Shown here: positions 49,956-58,871 of the stretch, one piece after another
Position numbering within the stretch: position 1 is the first letter of the stretch
How the letters are laid out: each line of letters starts with the position of its first letter
Source of the DNA: Bacillota bacterium
Lineage (GTDB): Bacteria > Bacillota > Clostridia > Acetivibrionales > JAEXSP01
Assembly (NCBI GenBank): GCA_023453795.1
Contig: JAEXSP010000040.1
Coordinates: 152,355-216,354 of the forward strand
DNA length: 64,000 bases
Reading direction: 5' to 3'
Program-made: the position numbers and the translations under genes
Notes under the pieces: model-generated
The model's input: the letters and a program-made list of their open reading frames with translations, nothing else
Database searches by the model: none
What the model was told of the DNA's origin: nothing

Positions 49956-50262
49956 AAAAATCACCAAATGTGATGATAGGGAAAAAACACTGTTTATGGT
50001 GCTAAAGAGAGCTGTCGGATGCTGAGAGACAGTGCACGGAGCAGGTTGTGAACTCACCCTTGAGCAGTCGGCTGAAAACTGAACTAGTCAATCACTATTC
50101 GGCAAGTAGGCGCAGGACCGGTTCCTCACCGTTACAAAGAGGCGGCATTGATATAAAACCGATGCCATGTGAGTGGGTATTTTAATACCAATAGGAGTGG
50201 TACCACGGAAGATTAACGCTTTCGTCTCCAGCAAAAATTGCTGAGGGATGAAAGCTTTTTTA
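49956..50262 (+). ncRNA. T-box riboswitch, apparently leucine-specific
   Basis: Transcription-control leader that reads uncharged tRNA. Stem I distal features are seen as AAAGAGAGCTGTC with GGATGCTGAGAGACAG. GAA-CTC-ACC at 50050-50058 is the specifier-loop signature and gives CTC (Leu) as the codon at 50053-50055. The T-box sequence AGTGGTACCACGG (50196-50208) provides TGGT, which pairs with an ACCA tRNA end; Leu tRNAs have A as discriminator. The terminator is GCTTTC...GAAAGC (50218-50255) followed by TTTTTT. Class is certain; the specificity is read by eye from the GAA-XYZ rule. Confidence 0.92.
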
Positions 50263-50333
50263 TTGTCCCTTAATATATAGAATAGCAACAGCCGTACCGG
50301 CAGCGGACGGAATAATTTTAGGAGGTTAAAATT

Positions 50334-52865
50334 ATGAAACTTGCGTTTTCAACTCTCGGATGCCCAGACTTCAGTTGGAACGACATATATTCCATGGCAA
50401 AGGATTTTGGATTTGACGGTATCGAAATACGCGGACTGGGGAGCGAAATTTTTGCGGTAAAAGCTCAGCCTTTCACAGATGCCGAGCTTCCGCACACAAT
50501 ACAGAAGCTTTCCGAACTTCGCATCGAAATTCCATGTCTATCCTCAGGCTGCTGTCTCAAGTTTGCGGAAGAAGCAGAAAAAAATCATCAGTATATTATG
50601 GAGTACATCACACTGGCGGCTAAGCTGGGGACACCTTATATACGTATACTTGGCGACCTTGAACCTCAGCCGGCGGGCGAGGTTGATGATGAGGTTGTTC
50701 TGGCTGCTTTGAACAGGCTGATTCCTGAGGCGGAGAAAAACGGCGTTACACTTCTGATTGAAACAAACGGAGTTTACGCCGACACTTCACGTCTGGCAAA
50801 GCTTCTTAACCATGTTGCGAGCGACGCAGTCGGGGCTTTGTGGGATGTTCACCATCCATACCGTTTTGCGGGAGAGAAGCCCGGAAAGACTGTTGAAAAT
50901 CTTGGCGCTTATATTAAATATGTTCATATCAAGGACTCTGTTATGGAGAATGGCAAGACCCGTTACCGCATGATGGGTGAGGGCGATCTTCCCATTGACG
51001 ATATGATGAGGGCTTTAAGTTCTATAAAATATAGCGGCTATGTTTCATTGGAATGGGTTAAGAGATGGGCGGCCGACCTTGATGATGCAGGAGTGGTTTT
51101 CCCGAATTTCGCAAATTATATGAGCCGCTATTCGGAACAGAGTGTAACAAAAGGCCATTTGTTTGATAATAATGCTAAAACAGGGAAGTATGTCTGGGAG
51201 AAGGAAACCCTGATTGACCTTACTTTCCCTCAGGTTCTTGACCGTATGGTGGACGAATTTCCCCACCAATATGCTTTCAGATATACAACATTGGACTATA
51301 CAAGGACTTATTCGGAATTCCGGGATGATGTGGATACTTTTGCACGCTCATTAATTGCATTGGGTGTAAAGCCCGGCGATCATGTATCCATATGGGCGAC
51401 TAATGTACCTCAATGGTATATCACCTTCTGGGCAGCAACCAAAATCGGAGCCGTATTGGTCACCGTCAACACTGCTTATAAGATTTACGAGGCAGAATAC
51501 CTGCTTCGCCAGTCGGATACCCACACACTGGTTATGATAGACGGTTACAAGGATTCGGACTATGTCGGAATAATCAAAGAGTTGTGCCCTGAACTGGAAA
51601 CGGCAGAGGCGGGTAAACCGCTTCATATGAAACGGCTGCCTTTCCTGCGTAACATAATTACAGTGGATTCCAGGCAAAAAGGCTGTCTGACCTGGGACGA
51701 AGCGGTGGCAATGGCTGACAGGGTTCCGATTGAAGAAGTATACCGCCGTGCGATTTCCATAAACAGGCATGATGTCTGCAACATGCAGTATACCTCAGGC
51801 ACCACAGGCTTCCCGAAGGGTGTTATGCTTACACACTATAATGTTGTAAACAACGGTAAAAATATCGGCGACTGCATGGATCTCTCTACGGCTGATCATA
51901 TGATGATTCATGTTCCGATGTTCCACTGCTTCGGCATGGTGCTAGCCATGACGGCTTCAATGACGCATGGAGTAACTATGAGCCCTATGCCTTATTTCTC
52001 TCCGAAATTATCGCTTGAATGCATCAATAAGGAGAAAATAACCTGTTTCCATGGCGTTCCGACAATGTTTATAGCTATGCTTGAGCATGAGAATTTCCCG
52101 AAAACAGATTTCTCACATATGAGAACAGGAATAATGGCCGGCAGCCCTTGTCCGATAAAGGTTATGAAGGATGTTGTAGAAAATATGAACATGTCACAGA
52201 TCAGCATCGTATTCGGACAGACGGAAGCTTCTCCCGGCTGTACACAAAGCCGTGTTGACGATCCGCTCGATGTACGTGTGCACACTGTCGGCAGGGCTCT
52301 TCCGGGAGTAGAATGCAAGATCGTCGATCCCGCGACCGGAGAGGATTTACCTGACAATGTGGACGGTGAGTTTGTCGCACGCGGCTACAATATAATGAAG
52401 GGATATTACAAAATGCCGGAGGCAACTGCCGCCGCAATAGATAAGGATGGATGGCTGCACACAGGAGACCTTGCAAGGCGGGATGAGAACGGAAACTACA
52501 GGATTACCGGACGCATCAAGGATATGATCATCCGAGGCGGAGAGAACATTTATCCGAAGGAAATAGAAGATTTCATCTATACACACCCGCTCGTAAAGGA
52601 TGTACAGGTAATCGGCGTGCCTGACAAGCAGTACGGGGAAGAGATTATGGCATGTGTAATACTCAAGGATGGCGCGGTCCTCACGGAGGAAGAACTTAAG
52701 GATTATATCCGGACACATATGGCAAAGCACAAAACCCCGCGTTACATCGATTTTGTTACAGAATTCCCGATGAATGCCGCCGGGAAAATAATGAAGTACA
52801 AGATGCGAGAACAGGCAGTCGAGAAGTTAGGCTTGCAGGCGGACAGTAAGATTGAAACTGCATAA
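50334..52865 (+). CDS. Fusion of sugar-isomerase-like TIM barrel and acyl-CoA synthetase
   Basis: An 843-residue two-enzyme protein. Residues 1-275 are an AP-endonuclease-2/xylose-isomerase-like TIM barrel: MKLAFSTLGCPDFSWNDIY, FDGIEIRGLG, VTLLIETNGVYADT, ALWDVHHPYRFAGE, YIKYVHIKDS and YVSLEWVKRW provide the Glu, His and Asp metal ligands. Residues about 290-835 are an adenylate-forming acyl-CoA synthetase: MQYTSGTTGFPKGVMLTHYN (A3), VFGQTEASPGCTQ (A5), LHTGDLARRDENGNYRITGRIKDMI (A7/A8) and NAAGKIMKYKMRE (A10 Lys). No stop or frameshift separates the parts. The neighbouring T-box implies induction when Leu-tRNA is uncharged. Substrates of neither half are known. GGAGG precedes the ATG. Confidence 0.9.
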   Translation: MKLAFSTLGCPDFSWNDIYSMAKDFGFDGIEIRGLGSEIFAVKAQPFTDAELPHTIQKLSELRIEIPCLSSGCCLKFAEEAEKNHQYIMEYITLAAKLGTPYIRILGDLEPQPAGEVDDEVVLAALNRLIPEAEKNGVTLLIETNGVYADTSRLAKLLNHVASDAVGALWDVHHPYRFAGEKPGKTVENLGAYIKYVHIKDSVMENGKTRYRMMGEGDLPIDDMMRALSSIKYSGYVSLEWVKRWAADLDDAGVVFPNFANYMSRYSEQSVTKGHLFDNNAKTGKYVWEKETLIDLTFPQVLDRMVDEFPHQYAFRYTTLDYTRTYSEFRDDVDTFARSLIALGVKPGDHVSIWATNVPQWYITFWAATKIGAVLVTVNTAYKIYEAEYLLRQSDTHTLVMIDGYKDSDYVGIIKELCPELETAEAGKPLHMKRLPFLRNIITVDSRQKGCLTWDEAVAMADRVPIEEVYRRAISINRHDVCNMQYTSGTTGFPKGVMLTHYNVVNNGKNIGDCMDLSTADHMMIHVPMFHCFGMVLAMTASMTHGVTMSPMPYFSPKLSLECINKEKITCFHGVPTMFIAMLEHENFPKTDFSHMRTGIMAGSPCPIKVMKDVVENMNMSQISIVFGQTEASPGCTQSRVDDPLDVRVHTVGRALPGVECKIVDPATGEDLPDNVDGEFVARGYNIMKGYYKMPEATAAAIDKDGWLHTGDLARRDENGNYRITGRIKDMIIRGGENIYPKEIEDFIYTHPLVKDVQVIGVPDKQYGEEIMACVILKDGAVLTEEELKDYIRTHMAKHKTPRYIDFVTEFPMNAAGKIMKYKMREQAVEKLGLQADSKIETA

Positions 52866-52874
52866 TAGTTATTA

Positions 52875-52908
52875 AAATGGGGCAGAAACGGATGTTTCTG
52901 TCCCATTA
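52875..52908 (+). terminator. Hairpin after the fusion gene
   Basis: AATGGGGCAGAAAC pairs with GTTTCTGTCCCATT (one mismatch) around a 4-base loop. Only a short AT tract follows. A nine-codon frame (MKVANIKGR) with a good AGGAGG site follows at 52941 but has no recognised function. Confidence 0.65.
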
Positions 52909-53074
52909 ATTATGATTTAGACATAATCAGGAGGACTGAAATGAAAGTTGCAAATATTAAAGGCAGGTAATATGGTATATAAAAACGATAACTAAAGTAT
53001 AAGCTTTGCAAATTTCATACGACACAAAGCTCAGAAGCTACCAATGGTTAAATAAACTTTTAGGAGATAATAAA

Positions 53075-53590
53075 ATGATGTCAAACGAGATAATTTCGAT
53101 TATTCTAAAACTTCAGCAAGAAGCAATCGCTTCCGGCAACCCTCCCTTTGCAGCAGTAATAATTGTTGATGATAAAGTGATTTCATCCAGTCATAATATA
53201 TCTCGAACATCGGGTAATCCACTTGAACATGCCGAAATGTCAGCAATTCAATCAGTAATTAAAAATTATGGCTCTGAGATTCTATTTAAAGCACATTTAA
53301 TATCATCAAATGAACCATGTCCGATGTGTATTGGTGCTTGTATATGGTCTGGGATCCCAAAAGTATCCTACTTTGTGTCTCAAGAACAAGTTGCAGCCAT
53401 ACGCGGGTGGGGAAAGTTCATGCCGGCTAAAAAAATTGGTGAAGTCGATGATTCAGGTATAATTATAAATGGACCAATAGAGAACGAAGGTATGCTGAGA
53501 ATGCATCATGAATTTTGGACAACCGGCAACAATTCTGAATTTAAACATTCGATTCATTTATCAGATTGCAAAACTACTAATGAATCATAA
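53075..53590 (+). CDS. Zinc-dependent nucleoside/guanine deaminase family protein
   Basis: Cytidine-deaminase-fold protein of 171 residues. The zinc site is complete: the His and catalytic Glu in PLEHAEMSAIQS and the Cys pair in NEPCPMCIGACIWSG. GNPPFAAVIIVDDKVISSSHN is the substrate-side motif typical of guanine deaminase and TadA-like nucleoside deaminases. I choose the ATG at 53075 because TTAGGAGATAA is correctly spaced; a longer frame from 53006 lacks a ribosome site. It is longer at the C-terminus than TadA (ending NNSEFKHSIHLSDCKTTNES), so tRNA editing is unlikely. It stands alone. Confidence 0.85.
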   Translation: MMSNEIISIILKLQQEAIASGNPPFAAVIIVDDKVISSSHNISRTSGNPLEHAEMSAIQSVIKNYGSEILFKAHLISSNEPCPMCIGACIWSGIPKVSYFVSQEQVAAIRGWGKFMPAKKIGEVDDSGIIINGPIENEGMLRMHHEFWTTGNNSEFKHSIHLSDCKTTNES

Positions 53591-54222
53591 CTAAAATCAA
53601 TGCAACGATAGTTTTGTACAAACATTTGAATGGGGAAAAATCATTAACGCATTTTTCTTTATGATAATAGCAATAATCTTGTTCGTATGTATAAAGAAGG
53701 GCAAAATGCAGGGGTTGAGGCAGTGTTTGGGAACTGCATTGGAAGGTAGAACAGGTAATTTTGCAGGGATAAGGCCAATTGAGTGAATTTGCAAGAGGGT
53801 TAAAATGTTTCAGGCAATTATATCCGTTTATTTCAAAGTGATGAAGGAAAACTTAAGCTACTGGATAAAAACTAATGGAACCTTTGTCACAGTGATGGCA
53901 CGTTTATAGAATAAAGGAAGACGTAAGCTGCAAGGAGATAGTGATAATAAATTCTGGTAGGCAGCGATACCATGTTGGTTCAAGACCGCTCCGGCATTAA
54001 AATGTGTTTTTTGTTATGTGCAAAAATAACATATTTCAAGGAATCCAGCGGTACTAAAAAACCAGGTGCTATATCGCTAGATTCTGAAATTTATGGGTGT
54101 TCCATAATATAAACAAAAAAAGTATGTCGGATTATTTTTTATTATATATTCACAAAAAAGTGGTATAATTAAAACATATGTAGGGTTAAATACACCATTT
54201 TTAATAAGGGATAGTGGGAGTA
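53591..54222. other. 632-base AT-rich gap before the DUF488 genes
   Basis: No complete gene. A 41-codon frame from 53661 (MIIAIILFVCIKKGK then CLGTALEGRTGNF) looks like a small hydrophobic peptide, but it lacks a ribosome site. The stretch marks a clear drop in GC content that continues through the following three genes. Confidence 0.45.
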
Positions 54223-54855
54223 ATGAAAAAAATATATACAATAGGACACTCGAACCATTTAAGTAATTTTTTTTTATCATTGTTAAGAAAACATGAAATA
54301 ACTTGTGTTGTTGATGTTAGAAGTGTGCCTTTTTCTAAGTATACCCCACAATATAATAAAGACGATTTAAAAAGGTTCCTGCATGAAAATAAAGTTTATT
54401 ATATTTTTATGGGTGAAGAACTTGGGGCAAGAAGGTCAGATAAATTATTGTATTCCAGTGATGGAAATTTAGATTTTGATAAAGTAAGCAAGACAAGACT
54501 ATTTCAATCAGGAATTGATAGAATTAAGTCTGGTATTGAAAAAGGTTATAATATTGCAGTTATGTGTACTGAGAAAGACCCTATAGAGTGCCATAGAAAT
54601 ATTTTGGTTGCAAGGGAATTATATAGGCAAAACATTGAAATTAATAATATACTTGAAAACGGTAAAATCCAAACTCAAGAACAGATTGAGGAAAGGTTGC
54701 TTGATTTATACTTTCCTAACAGAATGCAGCAGACACTATTTGATTCTTTTGGGATTAATTCTGATAATAAAGAATTGATTAAAAAGGCTTATATTTACCG
54801 AAATAGAGATATTGCATACAATATTAATGATAATCTAGTTGCAAAGGTTTTATAA
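54223..54855 (+). CDS. DUF488 family protein, first of two
   Basis: A 210-residue protein with the DUF488 signature: KIYTIGHSNHLSNFF, CVVDVRSVPFSKYTPQYN, FMGEELGARR, and AVMCTEKDPIECHRNILVAREL (the C-x-E-x6-C-H-R box). A C-terminal extension (about 150-210) includes EEQIEERLLDLYF. Biochemical function is not established for the family; the conserved Cys, His and Arg suggest nucleotide or nucleic-acid chemistry. I choose the ATG at 54223 after GTGGGAG rather than a GTG three codons upstream. It is followed by a second, shorter DUF488 and an unnamed gene, all AT-rich. Confidence 0.85.
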   Translation: MKKIYTIGHSNHLSNFFLSLLRKHEITCVVDVRSVPFSKYTPQYNKDDLKRFLHENKVYYIFMGEELGARRSDKLLYSSDGNLDFDKVSKTRLFQSGIDRIKSGIEKGYNIAVMCTEKDPIECHRNILVARELYRQNIEINNILENGKIQTQEQIEERLLDLYFPNRMQQTLFDSFGINSDNKELIKKAYIYRNRDIAYNINDNLVAKVL

Positions 54856-54900
54856 GTATACTTTCAATCATAATATCATCAGATAAAGGAAGGGTAAGGC

Positions 54901-55350
54901 ATGAAATTATTTACTATAGGTTTTACAAAAAAGACAGCCCAAGATTTCTTTACTCTTTTGAAAAAAAATAGTATTAGAAAACTAATTGATATTAGGCTAA
55001 ATAACGCTTCTCAGTTAGCAGGTTTTACTAAGGGGAACGATTTGAAATATTTTTTGAAAGAAATTTGTGATATAGAGTATATACACGATACTGAGTTATC
55101 ACCAACAAAAGAAATTCTTGATGATTATAAAAATAATAAAATTAGTTGGTATCAATATGAAATATTTTTTAAATCCTTACTTGAAGAGAGAAAAATTAAT
55201 AGCATGTTAAAAACAAAATATAACAATCAGTTAGATAAGATATGTTTATTATGTAGTGAAGTTACTGCTGATAAGTGCCATAGAAGGCTTGTAGCAGAAC
55301 ACATTAAAAATAATAATCCAAATCTGAACATTGAGATAATACATTTGTGA
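54901..55350 (+). CDS. DUF488 family protein, second of two (short)
   Basis: A 149-residue DUF488 protein: KLFTIGFTKKTAQDFFTLL, IDIRLNNASQLAGFTKGNDL, HDTELSPTKEIL and LLCSEVTADKCHRRLVAEHI. Compared with the preceding protein the HSN of the N-terminal motif is replaced by FTK, while the C-x-E...C-H-R box is kept. The two are paralogues of different subtypes, not a recent duplication. AAGGAAGGGTAAGGC precedes the ATG. It is co-directional with the next gene 21 bases away. Confidence 0.85.
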   Translation: MKLFTIGFTKKTAQDFFTLLKKNSIRKLIDIRLNNASQLAGFTKGNDLKYFLKEICDIEYIHDTELSPTKEILDDYKNNKISWYQYEIFFKSLLEERKINSMLKTKYNNQLDKICLLCSEVTADKCHRRLVAEHIKNNNPNLNIEIIHL

Positions 55351-55371
55351 GCTAAGCAGGGGGCAAGATGT

Positions 55372-56031
55372 ATGGAAAAAACTATTATCTTATTGGCGGC
55401 TTCTGAAAAGTATCATAATTATTGCATAGCTGGTATTGATAGAGAATCGGGAGAGTGGATCAGAATAATATCGGAAGATGATGAAATACACAATGCTGTA
55501 ACAGAAAATGATATGCGTTATGAAGACGGTGCACTACCTCAAATTTTTGATATTATCCAAATTCAATGTAAAAAGTATGAACCGAATTTTTATCAGCCAG
55601 AAAACTTCATTTTTGACAACTCTTTTTACTGGACAAAAATTGGAAAGGCTTCGTTGTGGGAGGTATTAAAAATGCACCCTTTAGAAGATACTAAACATAT
55701 TTTCTATAACAGTGATAAAAGAGTAGATACATTATATTTGAATAATTTGCCTGATAAAGATAAGACTTCTTTGACTTTAATTTCACCCAATAGTGTTGTA
55801 GTGCATGTTAACCAATATGAAGAGAAAAAAATATCTGTAAGTTTTGATTATAATAATGAACGCTACAGCTATTTAGCTGTTACAGATTTAGGTTTCAAAA
55901 ATAGATATATGAGCTATGGAGTTGGCAATTATACTCTACTTACAAAGGTTTTATTCGTGTTAAGTTTGGGTGAAAAATATAAAAGGGACAATGCACATTA
56001 CAAGCTTATTGCAACGGTGATAGATATATAG
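55372..56031 (+). CDS. Unnamed 219-residue protein linked to DUF488 genes, possibly dual OB-fold
   Basis: I cannot assign a firm family. The first half starts KTIILLAASEKYHNYCIAGID and contains GEWIRIISEDDEIHNAV and DIIQIQCKKYEPNFYQPENF. The second half has a beta-rich stretch (KKISVSFDYNNERYSYLAVTDLGFKNRYMSYG) and ends VLFVLSLGEKYKRDNAHYKLIATVID. The alternating strands and conserved G/W positions suggest two OB-like barrels, as in proteins named dual OB domain that I recall next to DUF488 genes, but this is memory and not a search. There is no signal peptide or membrane helix. Binding of modified nucleic acid is a guess. Confidence 0.6.
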   Translation: MEKTIILLAASEKYHNYCIAGIDRESGEWIRIISEDDEIHNAVTENDMRYEDGALPQIFDIIQIQCKKYEPNFYQPENFIFDNSFYWTKIGKASLWEVLKMHPLEDTKHIFYNSDKRVDTLYLNNLPDKDKTSLTLISPNSVVVHVNQYEEKKISVSFDYNNERYSYLAVTDLGFKNRYMSYGVGNYTLLTKVLFVLSLGEKYKRDNAHYKLIATVIDI

Positions 56032-56337
56032 TTTGGGAAATTTAGTTCTATCTTATTAAGTTCATTTAGCCAGTTTCTTTAGTGTTTATGGATTTTCTTT
56101 AAATAGTAGACATAATATTACATAAAATTATACCCTTATACTAGATTTATTAAACATACTATTTAAAGTTAATTTTCCGCCAATAGCCCGGACTTATCTA
56201 GGACTTTTCTATAATTAGAGAAGTGAGAAATTTTGAATTTGTGATTACGAAATTAATTTAAAGAGAGTGTAATTACCTTTCAACTGCGTTGATGAATCTG
56301 GAGTAACCGCCCCAGATTCACCGTTGCAGACCGGCTG
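56032..56337. other. 306-base AT-rich gap with hairpin near its right end
   Basis: No gene. TGAATCTGG (56293-56301) pairs with CCAGATTCA (56312-56320) shortly after the stop of the minus-strand carrier gene; no T-run follows on either strand, so a terminator role is uncertain. Confidence 0.45.
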
Positions 56338-56568
56338 TCAAATCAGCCCTTTTTCCGTCAACACCTTTTTAATCCCGCCTATAGTGTCCATATTCATTGC
56401 TTCATCCATTTCGAAGGATGTATTGAACAGGTTTCCGAGTGCCACTACTATTGAGATCTGAGCCATCGAGTCCCAGCGTTCGCAGGTTTCTACGCCGAAG
56501 CTGTCGTCTATCATCGTATCCGCAGGGAGGTTTAGTATCCCCAAAACAGTTTCAATTACAGCTTTCAT
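56338..56568 (-). CDS. Acyl/phosphopantetheine carrier protein, DltC-like
   Basis: A 76-residue four-helix carrier protein. The attachment Ser for phosphopantetheine is in CERWDSMAQISIV; DSM rather than DSL is also what DltC proteins have. It is the last gene of the seven-gene minus-strand operon, 24 bases after the MBOAT gene. It should receive an acyl group from the acyl-AMP ligase of the same operon and pass it to the MBOAT protein. AGGAGGAATC precedes the ATG. Confidence 0.88.
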   Translation of the reverse strand: MKAVIETVLGILNLPADTMIDDSFGVETCERWDSMAQISIVVALGNLFNTSFEMDEAMNMDTIGGIKKVLTEKGLI

Positions 56569-56592
56569 TTTGATTCCTCCTTTATTTTATAA

Positions 56593-58038
56593 TTAATACT
56601 TTCCGTACAAAAACGGGGTATAGCCGTTTTTTATTATATATGCGGTGCTGAAAATGAAAACCGATATGATCCATGAGGCGTAGATGACCTTCTGCAGGTT
56701 TTCATTTATTTTAATGTATTTGAGCATAAACTTTACCGTCGGCATGGAAGCAACAATACAAGCCAGTAATACCCATTTATCCTGATTCAGGTAATATAGA
56801 AACCGGTCATCAATAACAGGATGGCCTTTGAAGCCAAAAAGGTTCTTATAGTATTCCAGGGCTGCTAAAAGACCGGAAGAACGGGTCAGCACCTGTCCGA
56901 ACTTTACTGCCAGCTGTGTAAAGATAAAACCGAAAGCTATATTCAGTGTGCTGCTTTTAAGCTTTGGTAAATGAGTTTCAAGCCTCATCAGAAAGAAATA
57001 ATACATGCCCCAGGCGATATAGTTCCAGCTTGCTCCATGCCAGATGCCTGTACAGAACCAGGTAATGAACATTGCTACAACGAGCTTTGAAGCAACCGGC
57101 ATAAGCTTTTTTGTAAATGGATAGCGCTTAAAAGCATTTCCTATGACCAGCGGAAGAAACACATAATCCTTGAACCAGGCACTCATTGTAATATGCCATC
57201 TTCGCCAAAAGTCTGCTACAGAGGTTGCAATATAGGGGTAGTTGAAGTTTTCCGGCATCTTGAAGCCGAACATCCGGCCAAGCCCTATAGCCATATCGGA
57301 ATAACCCGAAAAGTCAAAATAAACATAAAAGGATCCTGCAAACATGCCAAGCCAGGCCATTCCAACCGAAAGCTGCGTGTAACCCGGCCCGAAGGCCTCA
57401 TTAACCAAACTCCCCAGAAGGCTTGCAAGCAGCACTTTTTTACCGAGCCCGATTACAAAACGGCAGAAGCCCTCTGAGAAATCATGAAAGGTTTCCTTAC
57501 GGTTCCTCAGTTGATCGACCATTGTCTGATAGCGTATAATAGGTCCCTGCAATAATCTCGGGAAAAAGGAAATATACAGCGCAAGATCGATAAAACTCCT
57601 CTGTGCGGCGATTCTGCCCCTTTTCACGTCAACAATATATGAAATCGCCTGGAATGTGAAGAAGGATATGCCGACCGGAAACGGGATATCCGGTATTGGA
57701 ACAGGTTGAGGCAGTATCAAGTTCACATTTGACAGGGTGAAGGGTATATACTTGAATACAAACAGCAGGCCAAGGTTCAACACTACAGATGTAATAACTG
57801 CAAATCTTGCTTTATTAGGACTTTTTCGGGATTTTTCCATCCATATTCCCAGGAAATAGTTGCCTATTATTGAACCTATAAGAAGCAAGACATATTTAGG
57901 CTTGTCCCAGGTGTAGAAAACCATACTGACAAGCACAAGGAATACATTCTGAAGGCGTCTTGACTTATATAAGCAATAATATATCAATACCGATACCGGC
58001 ATAAAAAGGAATATGAAAATCGTACTGGAAAAGACCAA
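56593..58038 (-). CDS. MBOAT-family membrane O-acyltransferase (AlgI/DltB-like)
   Basis: A 481-residue polytopic enzyme that passes acyl groups from a cytoplasmic carrier to an extracellular acceptor. PFPVGISFFTFQAISYIVDV, FPRLLQGPIIRYQ, FSGYSDMAIGLGRMFGF, SVADFWRRWHITMSAWFKDYVF and the catalytic His in FCTGIWHGASWNYIAWG are diagnostic. Reading from the TTG at 58038 gives MVFSSTIFIFLFMP, the expected AlgI-type start with GAGTGA nine bases before; an upstream TTG at 58044 is less likely. Its partners in the operon are an SGNH protein, an acyl-AMP ligase and a carrier protein. Confidence 0.92.
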   Translation of the reverse strand: MVFSSTIFIFLFMPVSVLIYYCLYKSRRLQNVFLVLVSMVFYTWDKPKYVLLLIGSIIGNYFLGIWMEKSRKSPNKARFAVITSVVLNLGLLFVFKYIPFTLSNVNLILPQPVPIPDIPFPVGISFFTFQAISYIVDVKRGRIAAQRSFIDLALYISFFPRLLQGPIIRYQTMVDQLRNRKETFHDFSEGFCRFVIGLGKKVLLASLLGSLVNEAFGPGYTQLSVGMAWLGMFAGSFYVYFDFSGYSDMAIGLGRMFGFKMPENFNYPYIATSVADFWRRWHITMSAWFKDYVFLPLVIGNAFKRYPFTKKLMPVASKLVVAMFITWFCTGIWHGASWNYIAWGMYYFFLMRLETHLPKLKSSTLNIAFGFIFTQLAVKFGQVLTRSSGLLAALEYYKNLFGFKGHPVIDDRFLYYLNQDKWVLLACIVASMPTVKFMLKYIKINENLQKVIYASWIISVFIFSTAYIIKNGYTPFLYGKY

Positions 58039-58076
58039 AACCAATCACTCTTTCTGCTATACTTTATGTTTTATTC

Positions 58077-58871
58077 TTAAAGCTCCTGTTTCTGCTGGGT
58101 GCTCTGCTCCGACAGCTTGTCATGCAGGAGCTTCCAACATTCGTTGTAGCCTTCGGCACCCGGAAAACGAAGGCCTCCCTTCCCGTCAACAGGGTTTTCC
58201 ATGTCAACGGATATCCTTGAGGGGGCTTTAGACATCATAATAATTTTTGAACCTAATACTATGGCCTCCTGTATATTGTGGGTTATAAATATTACGGTAA
58301 CATTTGTCTTTTCCCATATCCTATAAAGTTCTTCCTGCAAGGAATTACGGGTCTGGGCGTCAAGACTGGCAAAGGGCTCGTCCATCAGTATTACTCTGGG
58401 CTTCTGAGCCAGCGAGCGGGCTATGGCAACCCTCTGCTTCATACCGCCGCTGATCTGATGCGGATAATAATTTGCAAACTTCTCCATATCCATCATTCTC
58501 AGGTATTCATGAACGATCTCCATACGCTCAGCTTTATTATCGTATATCTTGTTAACCTTCAGGGGATATTCAATATTCTTGGCAACCGTTTTCCACGGCA
58601 GCAGCTGGTCAAAGTTCTGAAATACCATTGAGCGGTCCATGCCGGGCTTCGTTACAACTGAGCCGTTTGCAATGATTTCGCCGGAGTCGGGAGTCTCGAA
58701 ACCTCCTATCAGCTTGAGCATGGTAGTTTTGCCGCAGCCGGACGGACCAAGCACGCAGACAAAGCTGCTCTCTTCGATATCCAGACTGATGTCCTGCAAT
58801 ACTGTGAGGACTTGTCCGTCTGAATTTATGAATCTCTTTGTCAGATTATTTACCTGTATTATCGAGCTCAT
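58077..58871 (-). CDS. ABC importer ATPase, SsuB/TauB-like
   Basis: A 264-residue nucleotide-binding subunit. Walker A LGPSGCGKTTMLKLIGG, Q-loop MVFQNFDQLLPW, signature SGGMKQRVAIARSLAQKP, Walker B VILMDEPFASLD and the H-loop FITHNIQEA. The ATG at 58871 overlaps the permease stop (ATGA) and is preceded by GGGGAATG; an upstream in-frame GTG is less likely. Nitrate, sulfonate and taurine importers belong to this class, but the operon context (acyl ligase, MBOAT) points to a carboxylic acid or small organic substrate. Confidence 0.9.
   Translation of the reverse strand: MSSIIQVNNLTKRFINSDGQVLTVLQDISLDIEESSFVCVLGPSGCGKTTMLKLIGGFETPDSGEIIANGSVVTKPGMDRSMVFQNFDQLLPWKTVAKNIEYPLKVNKIYDNKAERMEIVHEYLRMMDMEKFANYYPHQISGGMKQRVAIARSLAQKPRVILMDEPFASLDAQTRNSLQEELYRIWEKTNVTVIFITHNIQEAIVLGSKIIMMSKAPSRISVDMENPVDGKGGLRFPGAEGYNECWKLLHDKLSEQSTQQKQEL

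Noticed and set aside
50046..50055. GTT (Val) as the T-box specifier
   Set aside because: The triplet before GTGAAC looked possible at first, but the specifier normally follows GAA directly, which gives CTC (Leu). The TGGT T-box pairing also fits a Leu tRNA end.
52941..52970. Nine-codon frame MKVANIKGR with a good AGGAGG site
   Set aside because: Too short to support as a gene. It may be the remains of a deleted gene start.
53006..53074. Longer N-terminus for the deaminase
   Set aside because: No ribosome site for the upstream start, and the extra 23 residues do not belong to the family. ATG at 53075 is well placed.
53661..53784. 41-codon hydrophobic peptide frame
   Set aside because: No ribosome site and no recognised toxin or peptide family. 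Noted in the gap description only.
56293..56320. Terminator for the acylation operon
   Set aside because: The stem is perfect (9 bases), but no T-run follows on the minus strand, so it is not called a terminator.
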